This document shows positions 1-10,186 of a DNA stretch of 64,000 nt, piece after piece. The DNA lies in the NCBI GenBank assembly GCA_026018925.1, contig JAKSZU010000020.1, forward strand, positions 43,742,068 to 43,806,067. The letters run 5' to 3'. The stretch comes from Tupaia tana (taxonomy: Eukaryota; Chordata; Mammalia; Scandentia; Tupaiidae). The position numbers and the translations under genes were made by a program. The stretch's first letter is position 1; each line of letters begins with the position of its first letter. The notes beneath the pieces are model-generated. The model saw nothing but the letters and a program-made list of their open reading frames with translations. It had not been told where the DNA came from and made no database searches.

Positions 1-286
1 CATCCACTTCTGCTTACTGCTCATCAATTAAACCTTAATAAATCTGACATTTAAAAAAATACTTTGGATTTTCATCATATGTTATGCACTTTTCTTCTGA
101 AGGTTTTCATAGAAATATTCAGACATTTAAAAGTATGTTTTTTATTTCTCTTACAAATAGGACCTCTTTAAAACTTCTAATTTTCAACTAGCTATCACTA
201 GTATACAGGTGTGCTATTGATTTTTCTATACATAAAGTATATTGGGCATTTATTTTTTCAGTATTTTATATACTAAGAAGGAAACT

Positions 287-634
287 TGGGGCCGGCAGGT
301 GGTGTGACTCCCACATGGCTGACCACTGTTCCAGTCCTGGACCTGGTGGCTTGTTTTCTTGCTTTCTTTCTCTCTCTCTCTCTCTGGGTCTCTCTCTGGT
401 CAAATTAAAAATAATGATGATAAATAAAATAAAGGAGGGGCCGGCAGGAGATGTGGTGATTAAGGGAACTGGACTCCCACATGGCCCATTGAGGCTCAAG
501 TCCTGGACCTGGTGGCTTGCTTTCTCACTTTTCCGCTCGCTCTCTCTCACTCTTTCTCTGGTCAAATTAAAATAAATAAATAAAGATAATAAAAAATAAG
601 TTTTTTTTAAAATGAAATAATTCTTTAAAAAAAA
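287..634 (+). mobile_element. Dimer of two short-form tRNA SINEs
   Basis: Two short-form units lie head to tail (about 288-436 and 437-634). Each starts GGGGCCGGCAGG, has a CT-rich middle and a GGTCAAATTAAA end. The first unit has lost part of its tRNA-like head between the A-box area and ACTCCCACATGG. One TSD (AAGAAGGRAACT, 275-286 and 635-646) flanks both units, so they either moved as a dimer or the second landed in the tail of the first. Confidence 0.85.
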
Positions 635-1050
635 AAGAAGGGAACTCTATGGTAATGAGCTAGAGAAAATGCTGAAGAAACACAGGAAATGCCTCTAGAC
701 TGCAAGTATACGGGAGACACGGAGTCCCCAGGTTTCGAGGAGGTCTTTAAAGAATGAGTAGACTTGAAGAAGAGGCTGGGGGTTGAGATTATGTATGTTG
801 TTTTCAAGTCACTTGTCAGGCATAAGTGATGGAAGCTCATTCTAACTGACTTGGGGCGGATTGCTTTGGTCTGGGCCAGGAGTATCGGCATGGCAGGAAG
901 GGGCCGGGGCTGGCCTCTTGGCGCGATGTTAGTGAGAAATGGCGGATGATACCTGCAAGCTCAAGGGGAAGCACCGCCGTAACTCGGTCCTCACCAAAAC
1001 CACTCCTGTGATAAAGGCTTCAATTTTATTTTTACTTAAACAGTTATTTT
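635..1050. other. Unassigned unique sequence
   Basis: Non-repetitive by eye, with no convincing coding signal. A short ORF on the minus strand has no recognisable similarity. Confidence 0.4.
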
Positions 1051-1501
1051 TGGGGCAGTGGTGGAATGGTGGTGAAGGAGCTGGATTCCCACATGGCTGA
1101 CTATAGTTTGAGTCCCAAACCTGGCGACTTGCTTTATTTTTTTTTTTCTTTTTTTGGGAGAGGTTTTTGCTATAGGGCGCGTGCGCTCGCCAGACAGAGA
1201 CAGACAGAGACAGAAAGCGAGAAATCACCCCCCAGAGGGGATGGCCACGCCGCAATCCCTTCTCCTCCATTCTCCTCTCGGGATCTTGGGCACGCACGCA
1301 CACGCGCCCGGTGTGAGTTTTAAGCCACCGGGTCCAGGACGCGAACCGCGGTCGACTACGTGGGAGTCCAGCAACATAGCCATTACGCTAACTGCTGGTC
1401 CCACTGCGACTTGCTTTTTCAATTTCCTCTCTCTGTCTCTATCTGGTGAGCACATGTGTCCTATAGCAAATAAAAATAAATAAATAAAATTAATTTCAAA
1501 A
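1051..1501 (+). mobile_element. Short-form SINE with long-form 3' end, split by a younger SINE
   Basis: The head is at 1051-1135. It resumes after 1417 as a CT-rich stretch followed by GGTGAGCACATG and CCTATAGCAAATAAA. It lacks the long-form body but has the long-form 3' end, so it is a structural intermediate between the two forms. The outer TSD AGTTATTTT is at 1042-1050 and 1502-1510. Confidence 0.85.
1136..1405 (-). mobile_element. Long-form tRNA SINE nested in an older copy
   Basis: Complete long form on the minus strand, rich in CpG and therefore young-looking. TSD GCGACTTGCTTT at 1124-1135 and 1406-1417. Its B box reads GGTTCGCGTCC, not the canonical GGTTCGAnTCC. Confidence 0.92.
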
Positions 1502-1910
1502 AGTTATTTTATTTTAAATGCTATGATACAAACTAGGAAAATTTAGTTAACGTTATCTACTATCTCTTATTATTAGATTATTGATTACAACTATAAAAAG
1601 AAGGAAAAAATAAAAAAGTAATAACATTAAATATATTAAATGACTCTAAAATAAAGGGTTCACAGATTACAAAGTGTCTTATACTTAATCACCAACCCTT
1701 GTTGTTCAATAATACTCATGAACTGATTTAGATAATAGAGTCAAACAAACATGCAATTTATTAGACACCATGGATTAATAAAATCATAGGATTAAGTCCT
1801 TAAACTTTTATTCATTCAGGATTAGTTGGGATAACTTTAAAATTTTATTTCAAGGGGATAAATTCAGAATGGAATAGTTTAGTGTGGCCCAGACTAAAAG
1901 AATTCACTTT

Positions 1911-2262
1911 GGGACTGGCAGGTGGTGTAATGGTTATATCGCTGGACTCCCACATAGTCGACTGTAGTCTGAGTCCCGGACCTGGTGGCTTAAACTCATG
2001 CAGGGTGTATGTGCGTGTGTGCCCAAGATCCTGAGAGAAGAATGGAGGAGAAGGGATTGCAGCATGGACATCCACCCTGGGGGGTGATTGTTCACTTTCT
2101 GTCTCTCTGTATCTCTCTCTTTCCAGTGAGCACATTGCACCCTATAACAACAACAAAAAAAATAAAATAAAAAAATAAAAACAAAAACAAAAACACAAAA
2201 AACCACCCCCCCCAAAAAAAACCCCAAAAACCGAAAAAACCCTCTCTTCAAAAACAAAAAGA
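1911..2262 (+). mobile_element. Long-form tRNA SINE with long A/C-rich tail
   Basis: The head begins GGGACTGGCAGGTGG and the body and CCCTATAACAA end are present. The tail of more than 100 bp alternates A runs with C and T interruptions. Possible imperfect TSD around AATTCACTTT and GAGTCCACTG. Confidence 0.85.
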
Positions 2263-3253
2263 GTCCACTGCAGGTTAAATTAGAATCAGCTGCTGCTTTC
2301 ACTTGTCCATGGCAATTGACTTGAACACAACATATATAATTTCATTCCGAATTAGTTACAGAAAGATCTAACATGCACAACCTGTGTATCTTTAATTGTG
2401 TCATAATATATTCTTAATGAATTCAAATTGGGAAGTACAGATAATGAATCAGAATAGACTTCTCACTTTGGGAGGCACAGAGAAATTAGTAAATTAATGT
2501 AGAGGGTGATTAGTGAAAGATACCCTATTGACCTGAATGACTACCTGCTGAGCAGTTTATACACAGTAAGTAGTTTACAGACTGTGAAAACCTTATTGTT
2601 TATTCTCTCTTCCTCTAATATATTGCTCTATCAGCCTTCGAAACAGGGTATTACTCTGTAAACATGGATTTCAACCATCATGATCCAGAGAGGTCACTGA
2701 AAAGAAATGAGTTAGGAGTTTTATAGCATGTGAAAAAGTCCAAGTTTTGTTTAACTTTTATACTACAACAAGGAGAATCAAGAATCAGAGGCGTAAAAAC
2801 ATTTTTTGGCATGCAACTTTTCTAACATATTTTCAATTCTCTTCCAGAATTACCTAGGGAACATTTGACTGGTGGGAGAGGATAACCCTAACTCGATGGT
2901 TCTGAAAGAGTGTTGTGCAGCTCCCTTGGGTCTCTGGCACCTCTTCAGAGGGCTTACAGAGTTAGATGAATTTTTGTAGTAATACTATAATACTATATTT
3001 TTATAATAATATATCAATAATAATATAATAATTTCTTTTCTGTGTGCATTTTGCACTGATGGTACACAAACAAGGGTGAGTAAAACTGCTGTTGACTGAC
3101 ATAAGGCAGTAGCACTCAACTGTCTAGTAATTACTGACATTTTCACTTACACACACACACACAAAATAAATATCCAATTTCACTTTACAGTGTCCTTGAT
3201 GAAACAGTAGAAGTCACTAATTTTATTAAATTTTGACCTTTGAGCACATGCCT
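2263..3253. other. Unassigned AT-rich stretch
   Basis: No gene seen. About 2890-2975 weakly resembles an ancient MER5-type DNA transposon. There is a short CA run near 3151-3163 and an ATTTT run just before the next SINE. Confidence 0.35.
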
Positions 3254-3498
3254 TATTTTATTTTATTTTATTTTGCCATAGGGCTCATGTGTTCACCAGA
3301 GAGACAGTGAGAAAGAAAGTGAGAAATCAGCCCCCTGGAGGGATGGCCACGCTGCAATCTCTTCTCCTCCATTCTCCTCCTGAGATTTTGGGCAGGCACG
3401 CACATGCACTGGCATGAGTGTCAAGCTGCCAGGGTGTCTTAATTGTAGTTGGCCATGTGGGAGTCCGGTGCCTGAATCACCGTGCCACCTGCTGGCCC
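3254..3498 (-). mobile_element. Long-form tRNA SINE, diverged
   Basis: Reads as the reverse complement of the long form, from TTTTGCCATAGGGC to CCACCTGCTGGCCC. CpGs are mostly decayed and I could not see a clear TSD. Confidence 0.85.
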
Positions 3499-4177
3499 AA
3501 GTACAGGTCATTTCTACCATTTGTGTGACAACATGAGAAACATGCTTACAACACTCCAGCACGCTAAAGTAAGGTGGCCATCTTCAGGAAGGCACCGTGC
3601 ACTCTGAGTTGTGAGGAGACCCGTGTGGTGGTAATCCATGCGATTTGATTTTGAAATATTGCAGAATAAAAGGTATGATGGTTGGAAGATTTGAAAAACT
3701 GGCATTTCCTGAATGACACTCCAAAATCACGAGTGTGTAAAAGATCCATTCGAAGTGCCACATAAACCGACGGAGTTTAACAGTGAATAAAAAGTTTATC
3801 AAAATTTTTCCAAATTCCATATCTCGCCTTAAAAAAAGCCAAAAAACAAGTTTTATAACTTCTGGTGTGCTATCAAAGGATAATATCCACAGTGATGAGA
3901 AAGTACTACTAAAGTACTCCCCTCTTTTTCAACCATGCATTGTATAAAGCCAAATTTTCTACTAGATATACTTCTAAAAGATTGCAGAAGCAGATGTGAG
4001 CATTTAATATTACATAAATCGATTAAATTTAAAATAATGCCACTTTTCTCATGAAATAACTATAGTTCATCTCATGAAATATAGTTACTTATTAAATATA
4101 TTTGTTATGTTAACATATGAATTTTTATTGTCATTTAAAAATAAATTGTTAAATGTTTTAAAAGCATCTCAATTAAA
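3499..4177. other. Unassigned AT-rich stretch
   Basis: No recognisable gene. Several short overlapping minus-strand ORFs look like chance. Confidence 0.35.
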
Positions 4178-4350
4178 TTTTTTTTTGAGAGATTTTTGCT
4201 ATCAGGCATGAGTGCTTGCTGGAAACACAGAGACAGACAGAAAGTGAGAAATTGCCCCCTGTCCCAGGGGGGATGGTCACGCTGCAATCCTTTCTCCTCC
4301 ATTCTCCTCTTGGGATCCTGGGCACACATGCACACGCACCAGGTGTGAGA
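4178..4350 (-). mobile_element. SINE body unit without tRNA head (outer unit)
   Basis: Minus-strand long-form body from the poly-T side to GGTGTGAGA, stopping where the consensus body starts (sense strand CTCACGCC). The tRNA-like head is missing. It abuts a second headless unit in the same orientation. Confidence 0.85.
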
Positions 4351-4564
4351 TATTTCTTTTTTTTTGTAAGAGAGATTTTTGCTATAGGGCATGTAAGCTC
4401 TCCAGAGAGACAAAGAGATACAGAGAGACAGAAAGTGAGAAATCACCCCCCAAGAGAGATGATCACACTGTAATCCCTTCTCCTCCAATCTCCTCTCGGG
4501 ATCTCGGGCACACACACACACACACACACACACACATGCGTGTATGCGCGCATCCGACATGAGT
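4351..4564 (-). mobile_element. SINE body unit without tRNA head (middle unit)
   Basis: A second headless long-form body on the minus strand. It ends at CCGACATGAG, the same consensus point as the unit at 4178-4350, and has a CA expansion at about 4509-4536. With the full copy at 4565-5072 it forms head-body-body-body in element sense. Confidence 0.85.
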
Positions 4565-5072
4565 TTTTTTTTTTTTTTTTCTTTTTAAGAGATATTTTTG
4601 TGGGACCACCAGTTAGCGTAATGGCTGTGTTGCGGGACTCCCATGTAGTCGGCCGTGGTTCAAGTCCCAGACCGGCGGCTTGAACTCACGCTGGGCATAT
4701 GTGCATGCGTTCCCAAGATCCTGAGCGTGGCCATCCCCCCTGGGGGGTGATTTCTTGCTTTCTGTGTCTCTGTCTCTCTCTGTCTTTCTGGCGAGTGCAT
4801 GTGCCCTATAGCAAAAACCTCTCCAAAAAAATAAAAGAGAGATTTTTCCTATAGGGCATGTATACTCACCAGAGAGACAGAGAGAAAGAAAGCGAGAACC
4901 TCCCCCCCCCGCCCCCCAGAAAGGAGGTGGTCACGCCGCAGTCCCTGCTGGTCTGTCCTCCTCTCAGGATCTTGAGTATGCACGCACACGGACCCTGCCA
5001 AGCCCAGGACTGGAACCACACTTGGCTATGTGGGAGTCCAGTGAAGTCACCACTATGCTATCTGCTGGTTCA
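4565..5072 (-). mobile_element. Full long-form SINE, split by a plus-strand copy
   Basis: The tail is at 4565-4600 and the body and head at 4836-5072, ending ATCTGCTGGTTC. It is the only unit of the tandem cluster that keeps its tRNA-like head. Confidence 0.8.
4601..4835 (+). mobile_element. Long-form SINE nested in minus-strand copy
   Basis: Starts TGGGACCACCAGTTAGCG and ends CAAAAACCTCTCC plus A tail. The duplicated target is the tail motif of the host SINE (AGAGATATTTTT on the left, AGAGAGATTTTT on the right). Confidence 0.88.
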
Positions 5073-5380
5073 TCAGTTTTGCTATGATAAATATTAATAG
5101 CTATAACTCACACTGACTAAAACTCTTCAAGGTCTTCAGTAATTTTAATGAATGTAAAGGTTTCTGAGGCCAGAATAATTGAGAACCAACAGGCTAAATA
5201 AATGCTTTAAATATTTAGAATTAGATTTTTTAAATTTATTTTTAATTGGCAAAGTAATATATACATGGTATATAGCATGAAGTGTTGGTATACGTGTACA
5301 CTGTGGAATGGCTGAATCAGCCAATTAATGTATGCATTACCTTACATACATGTTTTTGCACTAACATTTAAAAATCTACT
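5073..5380. other. Unassigned AT-rich stretch
   Basis: I see no gene or recognisable repeat here. Confidence 0.35.
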
Positions 5381-5390
5381 CTCTTAGCAA

Positions 5391-5555
5391 TTTTTTCTTC
5401 TTTTTTGGAGAGGTTTTTTGCTATAGAGTGTGTGTGCTTGCCAGAAAGACAGATAGAGACAGAGAGACAGGAAGCGAGAAATCACCCCCCAGGGGGGATG
5501 GCCATGCTGCAATGGGAGTCCCACAACATAGCCATTACACTAACTGCTGGTCCCT
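5391..5555 (-). mobile_element. Long-form SINE with internal deletion
   Basis: TSD CTCTTARCAA at 5381-5390 and 5556-5565. The sequence jumps from CATGCTGCAAT directly to GGGAGTCCCACAACATAGCC, so most of the body and the B box are lost. The TSD shows the deleted form is a single insertion. Confidence 0.88.
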
Positions 5556-5694
5556 CTCTTAACAACTTCTACGTGTATAATACGTAGTTATCAGCTACAG
5601 TTACCATGCGGTACATTAAAACTCTTGAACTTACTCCTCTTACCTCACTGAAAGTTTGGATGTGATTCTTTTTTCCTATACTTCTTTTCTTTAA

Positions 5695-5957
5695 GAATAA
5701 GAGGGAAAGCAGATGGCACAGCCATAAAACGCAGCACTCTCCGAGGCCGACGCTGAGGCCCACTCACAGGGGAGGTTCCAGGTCGCATGTGGAGACCTCC
5801 CTGGATGTGAGGGTGCCCATGATCCAGGGCTGGCTGAGGCTGGGGGTGGGCTGCAGTGTCCAGACCTTGCTGGGGTGCCATCTCTCTGTTTCTCTTTCTC
5901 TCTCTGTCGATCATGGAAAATAATAAATAATTAAAGTTAAAGAAAGAAAGAAAAAAG
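5695..5957 (+). mobile_element. Possible third SINE type
   Basis: Has a tRNA-like start (GCAGATGGCACAGCC), a G-rich middle, a CT-rich stretch (TCTCTGTTTCTCTTTCTC) and an AATAAATAATTAAAG tail. The layout is SINE-like, but the body differs from the two main forms. I see no clear TSD. Confidence 0.45.
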
Positions 5958-6374
5958 GACTGCTCTATGTATTTTTAAGCTCACGGCCAAACAAGCATGC
6001 TTTCAGCCTTAATGCGCACTGTCCATGCAACGTCGGCAGGCTGCTTACCCTACCCGTGACTAAGTTTCTCATCTGGGTCGTGTTTTGTGAACACTGGCAA
6101 TTTTCAGTTTTATGGTTCAGAAATATCAATATTTTTGTGCAGAGTTCTTTATAATGAATCAATCCAGCAGAAAGATTAATACCTGCTGCCACACTGATTT
6201 ATGGTTCAGTGCAATTGAAAGAGGTTCGTTTAAGGCACTGAGTCACCTGTGTCCGAATACAAGTTGATCAACGAGAATTCCAATATTAATCAAAGAGGAG
6301 GGAATTAGCTCTTAATGGGAGCGGACTACATCATGGGACGTAACTATGCCATTACTTACAGTAATTATTTTTAA

Positions 6375-6610
6375 ATTTACTGTAAGACTGTGTGTTCACC
6401 AGAAAGAGACACAGAAAGAGGAAAGTGAGAATGCACCCACTGGGGGCTATGGCCACTTCGCACCCCTTCTCCTTCACTCTCCTCTTAGTACTTGGGCCGT
6501 GCACACCCCTGTGCCTGGCACGTGAATTTTGAGCCACCGGGTCGGGAATCGATCTGCCCTCATCGGCTGAGTGGGATCAGCCACCTGGACACCATGCTAC
6601 CAGTCGGCCC
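6375..6610 (-). mobile_element. Long-form tRNA SINE, diverged
   Basis: Minus-strand long form from CTGTAAGACTGTGTGTTCACC to CTACCAGTCGGCCC. All modules are recognisable but much diverged. Confidence 0.8.
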
Positions 6611-6868
6611 ATGTGTGTTAATCACTAATCTTCATAACAAAACTAAAAGGTGGCCTAACTATTCCCACTTTGTCACTGAGGGGACCTTACATAACTTTCC
6701 TAAGATGGTGAGGCAAAAGAAATAACAAAGAATTAAGCCTTATTTGGCTGAGAGAAGAGGAGAGAGCAACTTTTAAATAGAACAGATAAAGGATATTGCG
6801 AGGGTTCATTTGTTCTCCATAACTAGAAGACCAGAAAGAAAATGATGAGTGTAAAGTATCATATATGA

Positions 6869-6997
6869 GAGGACTTCAAAAATTTACAGAAAAAGTGAAA
6901 TTAAAGAACATGTTTGTGTTGGTGCAAAAAAAAAAAAATCAAATCCATGTATAGTTTTTTCACAATACTCATTTTCCACGAGCTTTTTGGAGACCCC
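6869..6997. mobile_element. Short palindromic DNA transposon (copy 1)
   Basis: Terminal inverted repeats: left GACTTCAAAAATTTACAG, right complement GTCTCCAAAAAGCTCGTGG. The core contains TTGGTGCAAAA and an A run. A second copy is at 56126-56248. It has no coding capacity; a non-autonomous mariner-like origin is inferred. Confidence 0.65.
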
Positions 6998-9424
6998 TTG
7001 CAGAACAAATGATGCAAATATCACTGGATTGTCAAAACACATTCTGCATCTATAAAATTCCCAAACAGCCATCAGTTAAGCACTCTGCGGGAAAAGTGAA
7101 ACCGTGCGTTTGATATAATAGAGGCAGAAAGCTCACTTTGGGTGAGCAATAATTTCACTTTCTTCTTTGGGTTTTCTTCATTCTATACAGTTAGAGTCTA
7201 GGAAAATGTACTAACATAGGTACTGACATGACTTGGATTCTAAGGATTAGGTTCAACCTAACTTCATTTATTTGCCTCTCACATCGTTCAAAAGAATAAT
7301 TTATGAGAAAATTAGGTCGAAGTGAAAGTTGAGCCACATAAGGTGCTAATTTTGATAATCCTATGATTATTCAGCATATGTGAAGTTCAGAAATTTTATC
7401 ATAAATGTTTGAATAATTATAAATCAGAACTTTGAGAAGTAGTTGTATAAAAAGTTAGAATTCCTTTCCCACTTAAAATATGGTCTTATAAATTTATATA
7501 TGCAGCTTACATAATTAAATAACATGTTTAAAATTGTATTAGCAAGATATACTGCATTATATCCCTCTTTTTCTCTAATTTTATTGACAAAAATGAAACA
7601 AAACTAAATATTTTTAACTATAAAGGCAGACTTAGGCTCAATTCTTTAATGGCTACTTTTTGGCATTAAGAAAATTAGATAGCATTTCTAAATACCTTTA
7701 AAAACTCAACATGCTCATTGATTTACTTCTCTGACAAGACTCCGGTTTGCTGGAAAGGTATACGAAAAGTATGACAAATACAGAGAATTTTGAAACCGTC
7801 AGCCCAATTTTTTACTGCAACTTACATATTCTTTAATTAAAAAAATAACAAAATGACAAAAGAAAGCTTATATAAAATAAAAAGAGATTCATGTATTTGA
7901 AATACCAAGATCTACCAAATTGGGAAAGGTGTAGAAAAGATTTTGGAAAATGAATTCAGAATTTCCCACAGTTGAAGCATAATGTATATGCCTCGACAGA
8001 AGAAAGCCCTAACATAAATAACCCGAGTGTTCTAATTTGGGTCAAGACACAAGATTCTTGTTGTGTCTCACAAGAGAGATCCCGCTCCCCCATAGTGATA
8101 AATCCAAAGAGTGGAACTCACATGGTTTGAGCCAGAAGAGCACCAACTTCATGTACTCCATGTAAGCATGGGGTTTAACAAGTCCGTACTTTATATAACC
8201 TACATCAACCAAAATATACAACTTTCGTGCCCTTCAAAATGGCTTTCTATATTGAAATTTATAATGGGAAAGTGAATGTAATATGTTCATATGTTTTTAT
8301 GACTTAACTATAAAAAATCCATTCCTTTTTGTGGAATTTTCAGTCTGCAATTTTCTTTCTGTGAAAATTTGAGTCACTGAAGATTCAACACTAGTATTTA
8401 TTCTGTATTTTGACCACAAATGTTGGCATTACCATGAAATACATTATAAGACTTTAGGTACTGGCTTTCTAATTTAGCTTATTTAATTGGCTTAAATGAC
8501 TAAATTAGTGGTTAACAATGAAACTTAATTTATATCAGGTGAACTAGGGACTACATCTGGAATCTGTTAAAACTTGATGCTGCATGGATTTATTCAACGG
8601 AAAGGAAAATCATTTTTTAACCACAGTGCTGATTCAGAAATAATTCTGAATTCAGTTGTTCTGTAGCATTTTGGACCTTGTCCATGTATCAATTATTATA
8701 ACTCTTCCTCCCACATCTTTCTCCCAATTTGAAATAAGCACAATGTGTTTTTCTCACTCTCCAAGTACTAAAATTTGCATATAGTCCTTGAAAGTATTTT
8801 GCTTTGCATTTACAAGCTTCAGATTCATATTTTCCCAAATAATGTGTGTCCTTGTGAAGAATTACATATGAACATTTTGTTAACAGTCCTTTAAATGATC
8901 TACTGGCTTTTTTCCATTCCCTGGAAAACACTAATGGTTCTGTCACAACTTGTCTGACTTGCCCAGCTTTGGCACAACTGGATTTGGAAAATGAAGCTGG
9001 AATGTGAATCTAAACCATCAAAATTTGTGAAAGCAGAGTGTTATCCCAGAAGTGTCAAGCAGCCAAATGGCTCCAGTTTCCACAATGGCTACCGTGTATT
9101 TTGGAAAGAGCTTCTGTTTTAAGTCCCTGCTTTCCTGCCCAGCATCTACAGTTGGTCTGTTTGTCCCCATCAAGACAAAGAACCAGCAGCAAATGAAGCT
9201 TTTCTCTTTCCCATCCTTTGGAAAAATCTGTTGGCACTTCTGTGGCAATTTATTTATTTTATTTAGTATTTCTTTTATTGGGTCACTTTTTGATCAGATA
9301 ATAGTTTTAGGAGAAAGAGGAATATTTTGTAAAACATTACATACATTTTCAAAAAATAATATAGTACATGTTATATTCTATATGAACACATATCTAAAAG
9401 AATAAAAACTAGGTTTAGGTTGAA
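6998..9424. other. SINE-poor unique interval
   Basis: About 2.4 kb with no SINE of either form. No ORF shows coding character. It may hold conserved non-coding DNA (8.5-9.2 kb looks non-repetitive), but I cannot test conservation. Confidence 0.35.
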
Positions 9425-9770
9425 TATGATTCATCGTTCATTAATAAATATTTATTAAGAAAATATTGCTGGGCCAGCAGGTGGTATGGTGGTTAAGAGC
9501 GCTGGATTCCCACATGGCTGGCCATGGTTCGAGTCCCGGACCTCGTGGCTTGCTTTCTTGCTTCTCCTTTCTCTTTCTCTCTCTGTCTCTGTCTGGGTCA
9601 AATTAAAAAATAATAATAACAAATGGAATTAAATAAATAAATTATTTTTTTGAAAAAGAGAAAATATTGCTAGGCTTTGTAAGTAGCTAGGTTTTGTGAA
9701 GGAGTACAAAGATAGATCAGACAAAAGCTTAATCTCGTCTCCATATTAAAATTATTGAGAAATAGATAGC
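9425..9770 (+). repeat. L2-like ancient repeat tail, split by a SINE
   Basis: Left part has CATTAATAAATATTTATTAAG. The right part resumes after 9671 with GTGAAGGAGTACAAAGATAG, resembling the 3' part of L2-type elements. The SINE at 9471-9658 splits it. Confidence 0.5.
9471..9658 (+). mobile_element. Short-form tRNA SINE
   Basis: Clean short form: GGGCCAGCAGGTGG head, canonical B box GGTTCGAGTCC, CT-rich stretch, GGTCAAATTAAA and A/T tail. TSD AGAAAATATTGCT at 9458-9470 and 9659-9671 is exact. Confidence 0.95.
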
Positions 9771-9899
9771 TAAATGGGCGAGGAGAAGAGTGTGAGCTAG
9801 AGAGACAGAGAACAGAAACAAATACAGCAAAATGTGGGTAATGGGTGAGTTTTGGATGAAGAGTATGAAGGAGTTCTTTGTATTTTTTAAAGCTTCTTC

Positions 9900-10186
9900 T
9901 TTTTTTTTTTTTTTTTTTTTTTTTTAGAGAGGATTTTGCTACAGGGCGTGTGCGCTCACCAGAAAGACAGAGAGATACAGAGAGACAGAAAGCGATAAAT
10001 CACCCCTGAGGAGGAATGGCGGAGGGATGGCCACGCTGCAACCTTTCTCCTCCATTCTCCTCTTGGGATCTTGGGCACGCATGCACACACGCCCGGTGTG
10101 AGTTTAAGCCACTGGGTCCAGGATTCGAACCGCGGTCAGCTACATGGGAGTCCAGCGACATGGCCATTACGCTAACTGCTGGTCCC
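9900..10186 (-). mobile_element. Long-form tRNA SINE
   Basis: A T run of about 25, then AGAGAGGATTTTGCTACAGGGC through to AACTGCTGGTCCC. CpGs are partly retained. TSD not clear. Confidence 0.92.
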
